Shown one piece after another: positions 1 to 6,122 of a stretch of 12,111 bases of DNA. A model generated the notes under the pieces. The model saw nothing but the letters and a program-made list of their open reading frames with translations, had not been told where the DNA came from and made no database searches. The stretch is from an uncultured Sphingomonadaceae bacterium (lineage in GTDB: Bacteria; Pseudomonadota; Alphaproteobacteria; Sphingomonadales; Sphingomonadaceae), in contig CALKXX010000170.1 of assembly GCA_938003725.1 (NCBI GenBank), positions 1-12,111 on the forward strand, given 5' to 3'. Within the stretch, counting starts at the first letter, position 1, and each line of letters starts with the position of its first letter. A program made the translations under genes and the position numbers.

Positions 1-1099
1 TGGAGGGGTCCCATAAATTTTGACCGGTAATGAGTTGTACAAAATTGATGACGTTCTGGCGGAAATATATAGCAATTAGTCCCAATATTATCCCGGCAGC
101 GATACCCAATGTTCCGATGGATGTGCCCACCACGACAAATATGCGGATCAGCGACGCACGCGATGCACCCATCGTCCTTAATATAGCAATATCCCGAGTT
201 TTGGCGCGCACCAGCATGATCAAGGACGATAATATATTGAAGACCGCGACCAATATAATGATCGATAAGATAACGAACATCACCACCCGCTCGACCTGTA
301 ATGTCTCAAATAGCGATGCGTTAAGTGACTGCCAATCCGTAATCACCCCGCTATCTGCTACTTTGGGCGCCAAGGGTGCCAGAATATCACTCACATTGTC
401 GGGGTCATTAGTCGTAATCTCAATCATCCCTACCTGATCACCAAGTAACAATAATGTTTGCGCATCTTCCATCGGCATAATGACAAATGCCTTGTCATAT
501 TCATAAACGCCCACTTCAAATATCGCGGAAACTTCATAAGCTATCTCTCGCGGCACTGTACCAAAGGGTGTCGATCTTCCTTGCGGATTGATAACGGTGA
601 TCCGGCTGCCAACCTGTGCACCCAATGTCGTTGCAAGGCGGCTACCAATACCAATTCGCCCTGCCCCCGGTTCCAGTCGGCCCAAATCCCCCGCGACGGT
701 TTTCCCGTCCAACGTTTTGTTGTTCAAAATATCGGGAATCAACATCCCTCGGACCAAAACTGCCTCTACGCGGCCATTGAAGGTCGTCAGCAAAGGTTGC
801 TCAATCAACGGAGAGGCGGACACTACGCCAGGTGTCTGGCGCGTATCTTCCAGCAAATCACGCCAATCATTGAGCCGCCCACCGTACCCCTGAACGACTG
901 CGTGTCCATTCAATCCAACGATCTTGTCAAACAACTCCGCGCGAAACCCGTTCATCACGCTCATAACCACGATAAGTGCGGCAACACCGAGCATGACCGC
1001 AATCAAGCTGATGCTCGCCACCAAAAAGATAAACCCTTCACCCTTGCCGGGCAGCAAATAGCGTTTGGCAATGACCCATTCGTAACGGGATAATAACAT
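1..1099 (-). CDS. lolC: LolC/LolE-family lipoprotein-releasing ABC transporter permease (3' end off window)
   Basis: This is an inner-membrane permease of the LolCDE complex, which uses ATP hydrolysed by LolD to release outer-membrane lipoproteins to the periplasmic carrier LolA. Only 366 codons are visible; the frame is open to the left edge. E. coli LolC and LolE are about 400 residues, so roughly the last membrane segment is missing. Residues 22-49 form the first membrane helix, ending in the typical VMSVMNGFR. A periplasmic MacB_PCD-type domain covers about 55-265. Two further helices lie at about 271-297 and 319-346, with the FtsX-domain coupling stretch RDIAILRTMGAS at 302-313 between them. 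The ATG at 1099-1097 gives the N-terminus MLLSRYEWVIAKRYL, usual for the family. A possible Shine-Dalgarno (AAGGAA) lies about 13 bases upstream, rather far. LolC and LolE cannot be told apart with certainty here. The expected LolD partner would lie off the left edge. Confidence 0.93.
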   Translation of the reverse strand, partial: MLLSRYEWVIAKRYLLPGKGEGFIFLVASISLIAVMLGVAALIVVMSVMNGFRAELFDKIVGLNGHAVVQGYGGRLNDWRDLLEDTRQTPGVVSASPLIEQPLLTTFNGRVEAVLVRGMLIPDILNNKTLDGKTVAGDLGRLEPGAGRIGIGSRLATTLGAQVGSRITVINPQGRSTPFGTVPREIAYEVSAIFEVGVYEYDKAFVIMPMEDAQTLLLLGDQVGMIEITTNDPDNVSDILAPLAPKVADSGVITDWQSLNASLFETLQVERVVMFVILSIIILVAVFNILSSLIMLVRAKTRDIAILRTMGASRASLIRIFVVVGTSIGTLGIAAGIILGLIAIYFRQNVINFVQLITGQNLWDPS

Positions 1100-1236
1100 A
1101 TCGGGAATGATCTTCCTTGACTGGATTGGTTCGGCTTTAGAATTGCTTGGCTTTGCAGGCAAGAGGCATTCGGGCTATTACAGGTGGTTAAGATGCTGTT
1201 GCCCATATGACACAAGGCTGAACGAATATTGCAGTT

Positions 1237-1252
1237 ATGTGAAATATCACAT
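1237..1252. promoter_or_regulatory. Palindrome ATGTGA-N4-TCACAT, possible CRP/FNR-superfamily operator
   Basis: The sequence ATGTGAAATATCACAT has perfect 6-base arms around AATA. The half-site TGTGA is that of CRP, but the spacing between TGTGA and TCACA is 4 bases rather than the 6 of classical CRP sites; 4 is the spacing of FNR-type sites (TTGAT-N4-ATCAA). It sits about 138 bases upstream of the lolC start and about 270 bases upstream of the ibpA promoter candidate. Its function is inferred only. Confidence 0.35.
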
Positions 1253-1387
1253 GACATTATCGACCTATACGATCAGAGGTAGTTTCAGAATCAATCACCG
1301 GTAAACGGTCATGGTTCAGGGATCCTTTTCGGTTCCGCCAAATGTTGGGGGACATGCGGCGTCGAACGGATTGGAAAACAGGGGGAC

Positions 1388-1472
1388 GATTTTTTCGTCA
1401 CCATTTTCGCCCGGATGCTTAATTGCATCCGGGCGTTTTTTTGTTTGTGGTAATAATGGTGACGAAAAAATC
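1388..1472. repeat. Perfect 18-bp inverted repeat enclosing a terminator hairpin
   Basis: The left arm GATTTTTTCGTCACCATT at 1388-1405 is exactly reverse-complementary to the right arm at 1455-1472. Between the arms sits an independent 11-bp hairpin with a T-tract (1408-1442). The whole element is 85 bases and lies in a non-coding spacer. It could be a cruciform-forming site, a small non-autonomous element, or part of a regulated transcript end. I see no target-site duplication that would prove mobility. Confidence 0.8.
1408..1442 (+). terminator. Strong intrinsic terminator, plus strand, with no obvious upstream gene
   Basis: An 11-bp stem (CGCCCGGATGC pairing with GCATCCGGGCG) with a TTAATT loop is followed by seven T residues. 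On the minus strand the same hairpin is followed by A residues, so it terminates plus-strand transcription only. The nearest leftward gene, lolC, runs the other way. The terminator therefore either ends an unrecognised small RNA from about 1250-1400 or insulates ibpA from antisense transcription. Confidence 0.8.
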
Positions 1473-1506
1473 ATCAAACTGTTGGAAACAAACCTGTTTT
1501 GTCCCT

Positions 1507-1532
1507 CTTGAAATCGAAAAAAATTTTCATAT
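1507..1532 (+). promoter_or_regulatory. Candidate RpoH (sigma-32) heat-shock promoter of ibpA
   Basis: CTTGAAA at 1507-1513 matches the sigma-32 -35 element. After 14 bases (1514-1527) comes CATAT at 1528-1532, matching the CAT core of the -10 consensus CCCCATNT, though the C-run is replaced by T. Initiation near 1540 would give a leader of roughly 90 bases, the usual size for a ROSE thermometer. The promoter suits a small heat-shock gene. The assignment is by eye. Confidence 0.55.
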
Positions 1533-1551
1533 CTTAAATATGCGAGGTGCC

Positions 1552-1628
1552 AATATGGATCTTGCATATTCAACGGATGCCGCATTTGCGGGTCCACTAT
1601 TTTAATTGCTCAATATGAGGATATAGAT
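1552..1628 (+). promoter_or_regulatory. ROSE-like RNA thermometer in the ibpA 5' leader
   Basis: Three consecutive hairpins can be drawn in the leader. The first is AATATG/CATATT (1552-1557 with 1565-1570). The second is GGA-TG-CCGC-ATTT-GCGG-G-TCC (1575-1595). The third (1606-1622) pairs TTGCTC with GAGGAT across an AATAT loop and buries the Shine-Dalgarno GAGGA (1617-1621), which lies 7 bases before the ATG. The opposing pieces TTGCT and AGGAT, including a G opposite a G, match the conserved U(U/C)GCU element that faces the Shine-Dalgarno in ROSE thermometers of alphaproteobacterial small heat-shock genes. Heating would melt this weak stem and free the ribosome site. Confidence 0.75.
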
Positions 1629-2108
1629 ATGAACCGTTTTGATTTTACCCCCTATCGCCGTTCGACCGTTGGCTTTGACAGGCTATTTGACTTGCTTGAG
1701 AATAACGCTCGGGCTCAGCAATCCGAAAACTACCCCCCGTTCAACATTGAACGTAATGGCGAAGATAATTATCGGATCACGCTTGCTGTCGCAGGTTTTA
1801 AAGATAGCGAGATAGAAATTACCGCCCAGCAAAACCTTTTGCTGGTCGCAGGTACCAAAGAAACATCAAATGCTGACGGCACGGAATTTCTGCACATGGG
1901 AATCGCCAACCGCAATTTTGAACGCCGCTTCGAACTTGCCGATTTTGTGCGTGTGGACAACGCCGCTTTGGCCGATGGGTTGTTAATCATCGACCTTGTG
2001 CGAGAAATTCCAGATGCGATGAAACCGCAAACCATTGCGATCAACGATGGCGGCAATGTCACAAAAATTTCAGACAAACGCAAAAAGTCGAAAGATAAAG
2101 CTGCATAG
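1629..2108 (+). CDS. ibpA: Small heat-shock protein, IbpA/Hsp20 family
   Basis: This is an ATP-independent cytoplasmic holdase that binds unfolding proteins and hands them to DnaK and ClpB. The 159 residues follow E. coli IbpA closely from the start. The N-terminal arm contains FDFTPYRRSTVGFDRLFDLLE (written here as a region, residues 4-24). The alpha-crystallin domain covers about 36-125, with YRITLAVAGF, EIEITAQ and the beta-strand block RNFERRFEL. The conserved ADGLLIIDL lies near 113-121, and the C-terminal anchoring I-x-I motif appears as TIAI in QTIAIN. A lysine-rich tail of about 20 residues follows. The ATG at 1629 is set by a GAGGA site 7 bases upstream. Regulation is probably by RpoH at the promoter and by the ROSE-like leader at translation. 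The gene is followed by its own terminator. Confidence 0.95.
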   Translation: MNRFDFTPYRRSTVGFDRLFDLLENNARAQQSENYPPFNIERNGEDNYRITLAVAGFKDSEIEITAQQNLLLVAGTKETSNADGTEFLHMGIANRNFERRFELADFVRVDNAALADGLLIIDLVREIPDAMKPQTIAINDGGNVTKISDKRKKSKDKAA

Positions 2109-2134
2109 CCTTGTCTTTAGGCAAAGAAAATTTG

Positions 2135-2168
2135 AGCAGCCGGAGAAATTCGGCTGCTGTTTTATTTT
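2135..2168 (+). terminator. Intrinsic terminator of ibpA
   Basis: An 8-bp stem, AGCAGCCG with CGGCTGCT, with an 8-base loop, is followed by GTTTTATTTT. It starts 27 bases after the ibpA stop. The T-rich tail (2160-2168) forms a perfect 9-bp inverted repeat with 2174-2182, the tail of the opposing crp terminator. Confidence 0.8.
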
Positions 2169-2173
2169 CCACC

Positions 2174-2213
2174 AAAATAAAATGGGGCAGCCAGATGAGG
2201 ATCCGACTGCCCC
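2174..2213 (-). terminator. Intrinsic terminator of the Crp-family gene
   Basis: Read on the minus strand, GGGGCAG (2213-2207) pairs with CTGCCCC (2190-2184) across a 16-base loop and is followed by ATTTTATTTT. It lies about 60 bases after the stop of the Crp-family gene and faces the ibpA terminator. A second perfect hairpin, TGACACC-CGCGT-GGTGTCA at 2214-2232, stands immediately before it in the direction of minus-strand transcription. Confidence 0.7.
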
Positions 2214-2274
2214 TGACACCCGCGTGGTGTCACTCTTGACGAAATTAGCCCGGGTCGCAAATGGCCAATCTCAA

Positions 2275-2961
2275 TCAAGAATCTGCATTGGCAATATTGG
2301 AAAGCGTTGCGTGATTAAGTATCCGCACTTTCCCACTTTCAACCGATACAATGTCGTCTTCCGACCAGGCTGAAAGTTGCCGATTAATATGTTCGCGCGA
2401 CATTCCGGCGAAGTTGCCGAGTTCGCTTTGACTCAAATCCAGTTTTAGGCGGCCTTCTTCCGCGCCTACAACCGATAAACGTAGTAAATAACGTGCCAAT
2501 CTGGGACCGGAAGTATAGGCACGGTCCCCTTCAATCATAGTATTGGCGGTCCTGATTCGGCTCGCCATCACCTTTAACAGGCGTAAAGCCATATTTTTAT
2601 GCTTCAGCAATATCTCTTCAAAAGCATCCCGCGTTATCGTAAGCGCCGTTGTGGGCTCGATAGCAGTTATACTGGCCGTCCGTTCGCCGCCGTCTAGCAA
2701 CGCAATCTCGCCCAATACTTGCCCTGGCTCTGCATAGTCAAGGACGATTTCATGACCATTGCTGGCGATCATACTGGTTCGCGCATTGCCCGAAAGCAAT
2801 ATCAGTAGCGAATTTCCAGGATCCCCCTGCATGATCAATTCATCCCCTTTCCCATATTGCACAAAATGCCCGCGCAATATCAAATCTGCCAATTCGGCCT
2901 CATCACAATCAGCAAACAGGCTGTGCTCTGCCAATATGTCCGCAAGGTCTTCGGCTTTCAC
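2275..2961 (-). CDS. Crp/Fnr-family transcriptional regulator, CRP-like
   Basis: A cytoplasmic DNA-binding regulator of 228 residues. The cyclic-nucleotide-binding beta-barrel covers about 10-115. Its phosphate-binding cassette GEIALLDGGERTA at 84-96 keeps the Glu (E85) and Arg (R94) that contact cyclic nucleotide, with Thr where E. coli CRP has Ser83. A long dimer helix follows at about 112-140. A winged helix-turn-helix lies near 165-195. Its recognition helix SREHINR (178-184) keeps the R-E-x3-R pattern that in CRP reads GTGA half-sites. There is only one cysteine in the N-terminal half, so no FNR-type iron-sulphur cluster. I chose the GTG at 2961-2959 because GGAG stands 7 bases upstream. 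An earlier GTG at 2988 would add nine residues but has no visible ribosome site. A CRP-like box at 3027-3042 suggests autoregulation. Confidence 0.9.
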   Translation of the reverse strand: MKAEDLADILAEHSLFADCDEAELADLILRGHFVQYGKGDELIMQGDPGNSLLILLSGNARTSMIASNGHEIVLDYAEPGQVLGEIALLDGGERTASITAIEPTTALTITRDAFEEILLKHKNMALRLLKVMASRIRTANTMIEGDRAYTSGPRLARYLLRLSVVGAEEGRLKLDLSQSELGNFAGMSREHINRQLSAWSEDDIVSVESGKVRILNHATLSNIANADS

Positions 2962-3026
2962 TATTTTGCTCCAACCCGATTCGCCCACTTGGTGAATTTG
3001 TTAATAACCAAATCACACTGCATGAA

Positions 3027-3042
3027 TGTGACAATAGTCACT
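3027..3042. promoter_or_regulatory. CRP-like operator TGTGA-N6-TCACT upstream of the Crp-family gene
   Basis: TGTGACAATAGTCACT contains the perfect dyad GTGAC-AATA-GTCAC. It matches 9 of the 10 defined bases of the E. coli CRP site TGTGA-N6-TCACA. It lies 66-81 bases upstream of the chosen start of the Crp-family gene, whose recognition helix keeps the residues that read GTGA. Autoregulation is the simplest reading. Control of pyrG is unlikely because only the pyrG 3' end is near. Confidence 0.6.
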
Positions 3043-3122
3043 TGACGTAAAATTGATTGGATAAAATGGACACGGTCATCGGGAAATATTGAAAAAGGCC
3101 GAAAAAAACCTATCGAAAGTGA

Positions 3123-4754
3123 CTAGACTAACCGACTTTGCTTGACCGCAGCCCCGATAAACGAAGCGAAAAGCGGGTGCGGATCAAATGGCTTACTCTT
3201 GAGCTCCGGATGAAATTGAACGCCGACAAACCAACTATGGTCCGGGCGCTCAACAATTTCCGGCAGTTCTCCGTCCGGAGACATACCGGAAAAGATAAGG
3301 CCCGTGTCTTCGAGTCGATCAACATAGCCTTTGTTCACTTCATAGCGATGTCGATGACGTTCGCTAATCTCGCGCTCGCCATAAATATCACTAACCTTCG
3401 AGCCTTGCTGAAGCACAGCATCATAGGCACCGAGCCGCATTGTACCGCCCAAATCACCACCAGCTTCGCGTTTTTGAAGGCCTTCTTCTGTCATCCATTC
3501 GGTGATCAGGCCGACGACTGGTTCGCTTGTCTCTCCAAATTCTGTGGTCGATGCGGCGTTAAGCCCTGCCATATTTCTTGCGGCCTCCACACAAGCCATT
3601 TGCATGCCAAGGCAAATCCCGAAAAATGGTATATCATTTTCACGGGCAAATTTGACGGACCCGATCTTGCCATCGCTGCCGCGCTCTCCAAAGCCGCCCG
3701 GGACCAAGATCGCATGCAACGGCTCCAGTTTGGCTGCCAAATCCGTTTCATTTTCAAAAAGCTCAGCGTCAAGCCAGCGTACCTGTACCTTTACACGATT
3801 GGCTAGGCCGCCATGAAATAAAGCTTCCTGCAGAGACTTGTAGGCGTCTTGCAAGCCGACATATTTACCGACCACCCCTACGATGACTTCGCCTTCGGGA
3901 TTTTCGATCCGCTCCATTACATCGGTCCAGCGCGTCAATTCAGGCGCAGGAGCGTCATCGATACCAAATGCGTGCAACACTTCGCTGTCGAGGCCTTGCT
4001 CATGATATTGCAGCGGCACATTGTAGATGCTGCTGGCGTCCAGCGCAGGAATTACCGCTTCTTTCCGAACATTGCAGAATTGGGCGATTTTCGCGCGCTC
4101 GCCATCCGGCAAGTCATGCTCGCAGCGACATAAAAGGATATCCGGCTGGATTCCAAGTGATGTCAATTCGCGAACACTATGCTGCGTGGGCTTGGTCTTC
4201 AACTCTCCGGCAGCAGCGATGTAAGGCACGAGGGTCACATGGACTGAAATAGCATTTGCGCGCCCGACATTGTTGCGCAATTGCCGAATCGCCTCAATAA
4301 AGGGCAGGCTCTCAATATCGCCAACAGTGCCGCCAATCTCGCACAGTACGAAATCAATATCCTCCAGCTGGTCTTGTGCGAATTCCTGAATAGCATCAGT
4401 CACGTGCGGAATGACCTGAACGGTCGCGCCCAGATAGTCTCCGCGACGTTCCTTACTGATGATGGACTGATAAATACGCCCTGAGGTCACATTGTCGGAT
4501 TGCATGGAGGGAACGCCGGTAAAGCGTTCATAATGCCCCAGATCGAGATCGGTTTCCGCCCCATCGTCAGTCACATAAACTTCGCCATGCTGATAGGGGG
4601 ACATCGTCCCCGGATCCACGTTGAGATAGGGGTCAAGCTTACGGATTCGTACCGAATATCCACGAGCTTGCAGCAGCGCGCCTAGGCTCGCTGCCATTAG
4701 TCCTTTGCCGAGTGATGAGACCACACCGCCGGTTATAAAAATATATCGCGCCAT
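3123..4754 (-). CDS. pyrG: CTP synthase (glutamine-hydrolysing)
   Basis: Makes CTP from UTP, ATP and glutamine, the last step of de novo pyrimidine nucleotide synthesis, in the cytoplasm. The 543 residues are the normal length. The synthase domain spans about 1-265, with ITGGVVSSLGKG (7-18) as the ATP-binding loop and the signature KLDPYLNVDPGTMSP (39-53). The class I glutamine amidotransferase domain spans about 290-540. It has an oxyanion stretch at PGGFGERG (352-359), nucleophile Cys381 in GICLGMQ, and His515/Glu517 in FHPE. All key residues are present. The ATG at 4754 gives the canonical MARYIFITGG, but the bases before it are CCTTTCCTCCC with no Shine-Dalgarno. It lies 107 bases downstream of secG on the same strand, the usual alphaproteobacterial neighbourhood. 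Confidence 0.98.
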   Translation of the reverse strand: MARYIFITGGVVSSLGKGLMAASLGALLQARGYSVRIRKLDPYLNVDPGTMSPYQHGEVYVTDDGAETDLDLGHYERFTGVPSMQSDNVTSGRIYQSIISKERRGDYLGATVQVIPHVTDAIQEFAQDQLEDIDFVLCEIGGTVGDIESLPFIEAIRQLRNNVGRANAISVHVTLVPYIAAAGELKTKPTQHSVRELTSLGIQPDILLCRCEHDLPDGERAKIAQFCNVRKEAVIPALDASSIYNVPLQYHEQGLDSEVLHAFGIDDAPAPELTRWTDVMERIENPEGEVIVGVVGKYVGLQDAYKSLQEALFHGGLANRVKVQVRWLDAELFENETDLAAKLEPLHAILVPGGFGERGSDGKIGSVKFARENDIPFFGICLGMQMACVEAARNMAGLNAASTTEFGETSEPVVGLITEWMTEEGLQKREAGGDLGGTMRLGAYDAVLQQGSKVSDIYGEREISERHRHRYEVNKGYVDRLEDTGLIFSGMSPDGELPEIVERPDHSWFVGVQFHPELKSKPFDPHPLFASFIGAAVKQSRLV

Positions 4755-4861
4755 GGGAGGAAAGGCTTAAGCCGTGTCGCTACCTCATGGCAATCCCGCG
4801 AATCCGGAAAAGCAAAAATTATCTGTTGATAAGTTTCTGAAAACCCGATTTTCGACAGTTT
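4755..4861 (-). promoter_or_regulatory. secG-pyrG spacer with short inverted repeats; pyrG leader
   Basis: Read toward pyrG, this spacer carries GAAAA-TCGGG-TTTTC (4853-4839), TTATC-AACA-GATAA (4832-4819) and the palindrome GGCTTAAGCC (4773-4764), then CCTTTCCTCCC directly before the ATG. None makes a strong terminator. They may be part of a pyrG promoter or leader, but no -35/-10 pair is clear. No gene lies here. Confidence 0.35.
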
Positions 4862-5293
4862 TTACTGATCGAGGGGTACTGCGCCGTTAGCGCCTTCGGT
4901 CGCAGCTTCTTCGCCTTCGCCGTTATTTGCGGCTGCGGCTGCAGCAGCGGCCAATGGATCATCCGATGGAGCCGTATTGCTGCCGGTCAACGGAACCGCG
5001 TCATTTGATTCAATTGGCGCCGCAGGTACATTGTCACGTGTCAGGCTTTGATCGATAGTCGAGGGTTTTCCTTCCGCGGCCGCCAGTACAGCTAGCGTGA
5101 TTGATAGTGCTACGAACAAAACCGCCAGCGCCGTTGTCGTCCGCGTCAGCAAGTCTGCTGCACCGCGTGCAGACATCATACCCGATGGCGAGCCGCCAAC
5201 ACCCAGTCCGCCACCTTCAGATTTCTGCATCAGGATAACCCCGACGAGCATGGCAGCTACAATGGCTTGAACAACGGTAAGAAATAGAAACAT
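4862..5293 (-). CDS. secG: Preprotein translocase subunit SecG
   Basis: A small inner-membrane subunit of the SecYEG channel that assists SecA-driven export. The first membrane helix is about residues 2-22 and ends in LMQKSEGGGLG, the conserved SecG loop. GSPSGMMSARGAADLLTR (34-51) is the typical cytoplasmic segment, followed by a second helix at about 52-71. From about 75 to 143 the protein has a hydrophilic, acidic tail with an eight-alanine run near 114-121. The total of 143 residues exceeds the 110 of E. coli SecG; such tails are common in alphaproteobacteria. The start is the ATG at 5293. Only a weak GGA lies upstream. The neighbourhood secG-pyrG is conserved, but tpiA, usually adjacent, is about 1.9 kb away. 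Confidence 0.95.
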   Translation of the reverse strand: MFLFLTVVQAIVAAMLVGVILMQKSEGGGLGVGGSPSGMMSARGAADLLTRTTTALAVLFVALSITLAVLAAAEGKPSTIDQSLTRDNVPAAPIESNDAVPLTGSNTAPSDDPLAAAAAAAANNGEGEEAATEGANGAVPLDQ

Positions 5294-5570
5294 GGTTTTT
5301 CCGAACTATTTGGGGAGGCTTTGCTCCAACGTGCAGCGCACATAGCGACTGACACACGCAGATTCAAGCGATGATAGTCCAACAAATATGACCGTTTGAG
5401 TATAAAACATCGATCACGAGGCTAGTTTGCACTGTTTCTATATGGGGAAAACTCCCCGCTGCGAGGCTCGGCCACATCTACCGGGTTTGGAAAAGTATGG
5501 TCAGTTAGCTGGATCGCAGGGCGATATGAGGCTATGAACGGGCGCATTCAGCCAATGAAGGGAAATTGAA
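5294..5570. other. Divergent promoter region between secG and the RidA-like gene
   Basis: These 277 bases contain no protein or tRNA gene that I can recognise. They must hold the minus-strand secG promoter and the plus-strand promoter of the RidA-like gene; neither has convincing consensus boxes. A short hairpin GGGGA-AAAC-TCCCC lies at 5444-5457. On the minus strand, TTGGAG-CAAAGC-CTCC-CC-AA in the secG leader could fold with a two-base bulge. Confidence 0.5.
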
Positions 5571-6029
5571 ATGAAAAAGAGTCGTCTTGCCTTGGCAATC
5601 GCAGCTATCGGTTTTGCCTCACCCGTTGTCGCAAAAAATGCCAAAGACGTTATTATGCCGGAATCCCCTCAAGCATTGGCCTTTCAGAATGCGGTGGGAT
5701 TTGCCGATGCTGTGATCGCGGGCGACATGGTCTATCTTTCCGGTGTCGTTGCGGTGCCCGCCCCCGATGCCACAAGCATGAAACCGGCGTATGAAGAGGC
5801 CTTTGGCCGCATTGAAAAAACCTTGGAACGTGCTGGTGTGAGCTGGGATGACGTGGTCGATATGACCACTTTTCACACCGATTTGGCAAACCAAATAAAC
5901 GAATTTTCAGAGGTTAAGAACCGCTATGTGAAAGCGCCCTTCCCTGCTTGGACGGCCATCGGAAATGCAATCCTATTTGAACCGACCGCAGTTGTGGAAA
6001 TAAAGGTGGTGGCGCGAAAGTCGAATTGA
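5571..6029 (+). CDS. Exported RidA-fold (YjgF/YER057c/UK114) protein lacking the catalytic arginine
   Basis: A 152-residue protein. Residues 1-21 look like a Sec signal peptide: MKKSR, then a hydrophobic core, then SPVVA before K22. The protein is therefore probably periplasmic, unlike classical cytosolic RidA. Residues about 30-150 follow the RidA fold: FADAVIAGDMVYLSG, the helix segment AFGRIEKTLERAGVSWDDVV, and the C-terminal VVEIKVVA. In true RidA enamine/imine deaminases the segment PAR supplies the substrate-binding arginine; here it is PAW (125-127). The deaminase activity is therefore doubtful and this belongs with the arginine-less Rid subfamilies, whose functions are poorly known. 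The Shine-Dalgarno AAGGGA (5558-5563) lies 7 bases before the ATG. It is divergent from secG and converges on a small minus-strand gene. Confidence 0.85.
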   Translation: MKKSRLALAIAAIGFASPVVAKNAKDVIMPESPQALAFQNAVGFADAVIAGDMVYLSGVVAVPAPDATSMKPAYEEAFGRIEKTLERAGVSWDDVVDMTTFHTDLANQINEFSEVKNRYVKAPFPAWTAIGNAILFEPTAVVEIKVVARKSN

Positions 6030-6122
6030 TCTGAACAAGCTATATTTATTGAACACCCTTTATCGAACGTCATAAAATTGATCGATAACGCGCCCAACTA
6101 ATGCGCTCATTTGGACAGCAGC

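Larger units (their letters stand above)
1100..1628. other. Intergenic region between divergent lolC and ibpA
   Basis: These 529 bases hold no convincing protein gene; the short frames on both strands show no recognisable motifs. The left part (about 1100-1310) must contain the minus-strand lolC promoter, but I see no strong -35/-10 pair. The right part holds, in order, a 16-base palindrome, an orphan terminator inside inverted arms, a candidate RpoH promoter and a ROSE-like leader; each is listed separately. The order proS-lolC, common in sphingomonads, is not present here. Confidence 0.7.

Noticed and set aside
458..1093. Long plus-strand frame (211 codons)
   Set aside because: It lies antisense to the lolC gene, its product is rich in Cys, His and Asn without any domain, and the minus-strand frame gives a clear LolC/E protein.
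1331..1360. GGTTCCGCC stretch considered as part of an SRP RNA, tmRNA or tRNA
   Set aside because: The surrounding bases do not give the SRP tetraloop domain, a tmRNA tag frame or a cloverleaf.
1316..1597. Minus-strand frame of 93 codons in the lolC-ibpA spacer
   Set aside because: It reads through the inverted arms, the terminator and the RpoH promoter candidate, and shows no recognisable protein pattern.
3138..3806. Plus-strand frame of 222 codons
   Set aside because: It is antisense to pyrG, whose catalytic residues are all intact on the minus strand.
4824..4832. TTATCAACA on the minus strand, resembling a DnaA box
   Set aside because: It has one mismatch to TTATCCACA, stands alone, and no AT-rich unwinding region or box cluster is near; it is better seen as part of a short inverted repeat.
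5444..5457. GGGGA-AAAC-TCCCC hairpin as a terminator
   Set aside because: No T-tract follows on either strand and no gene ends there.
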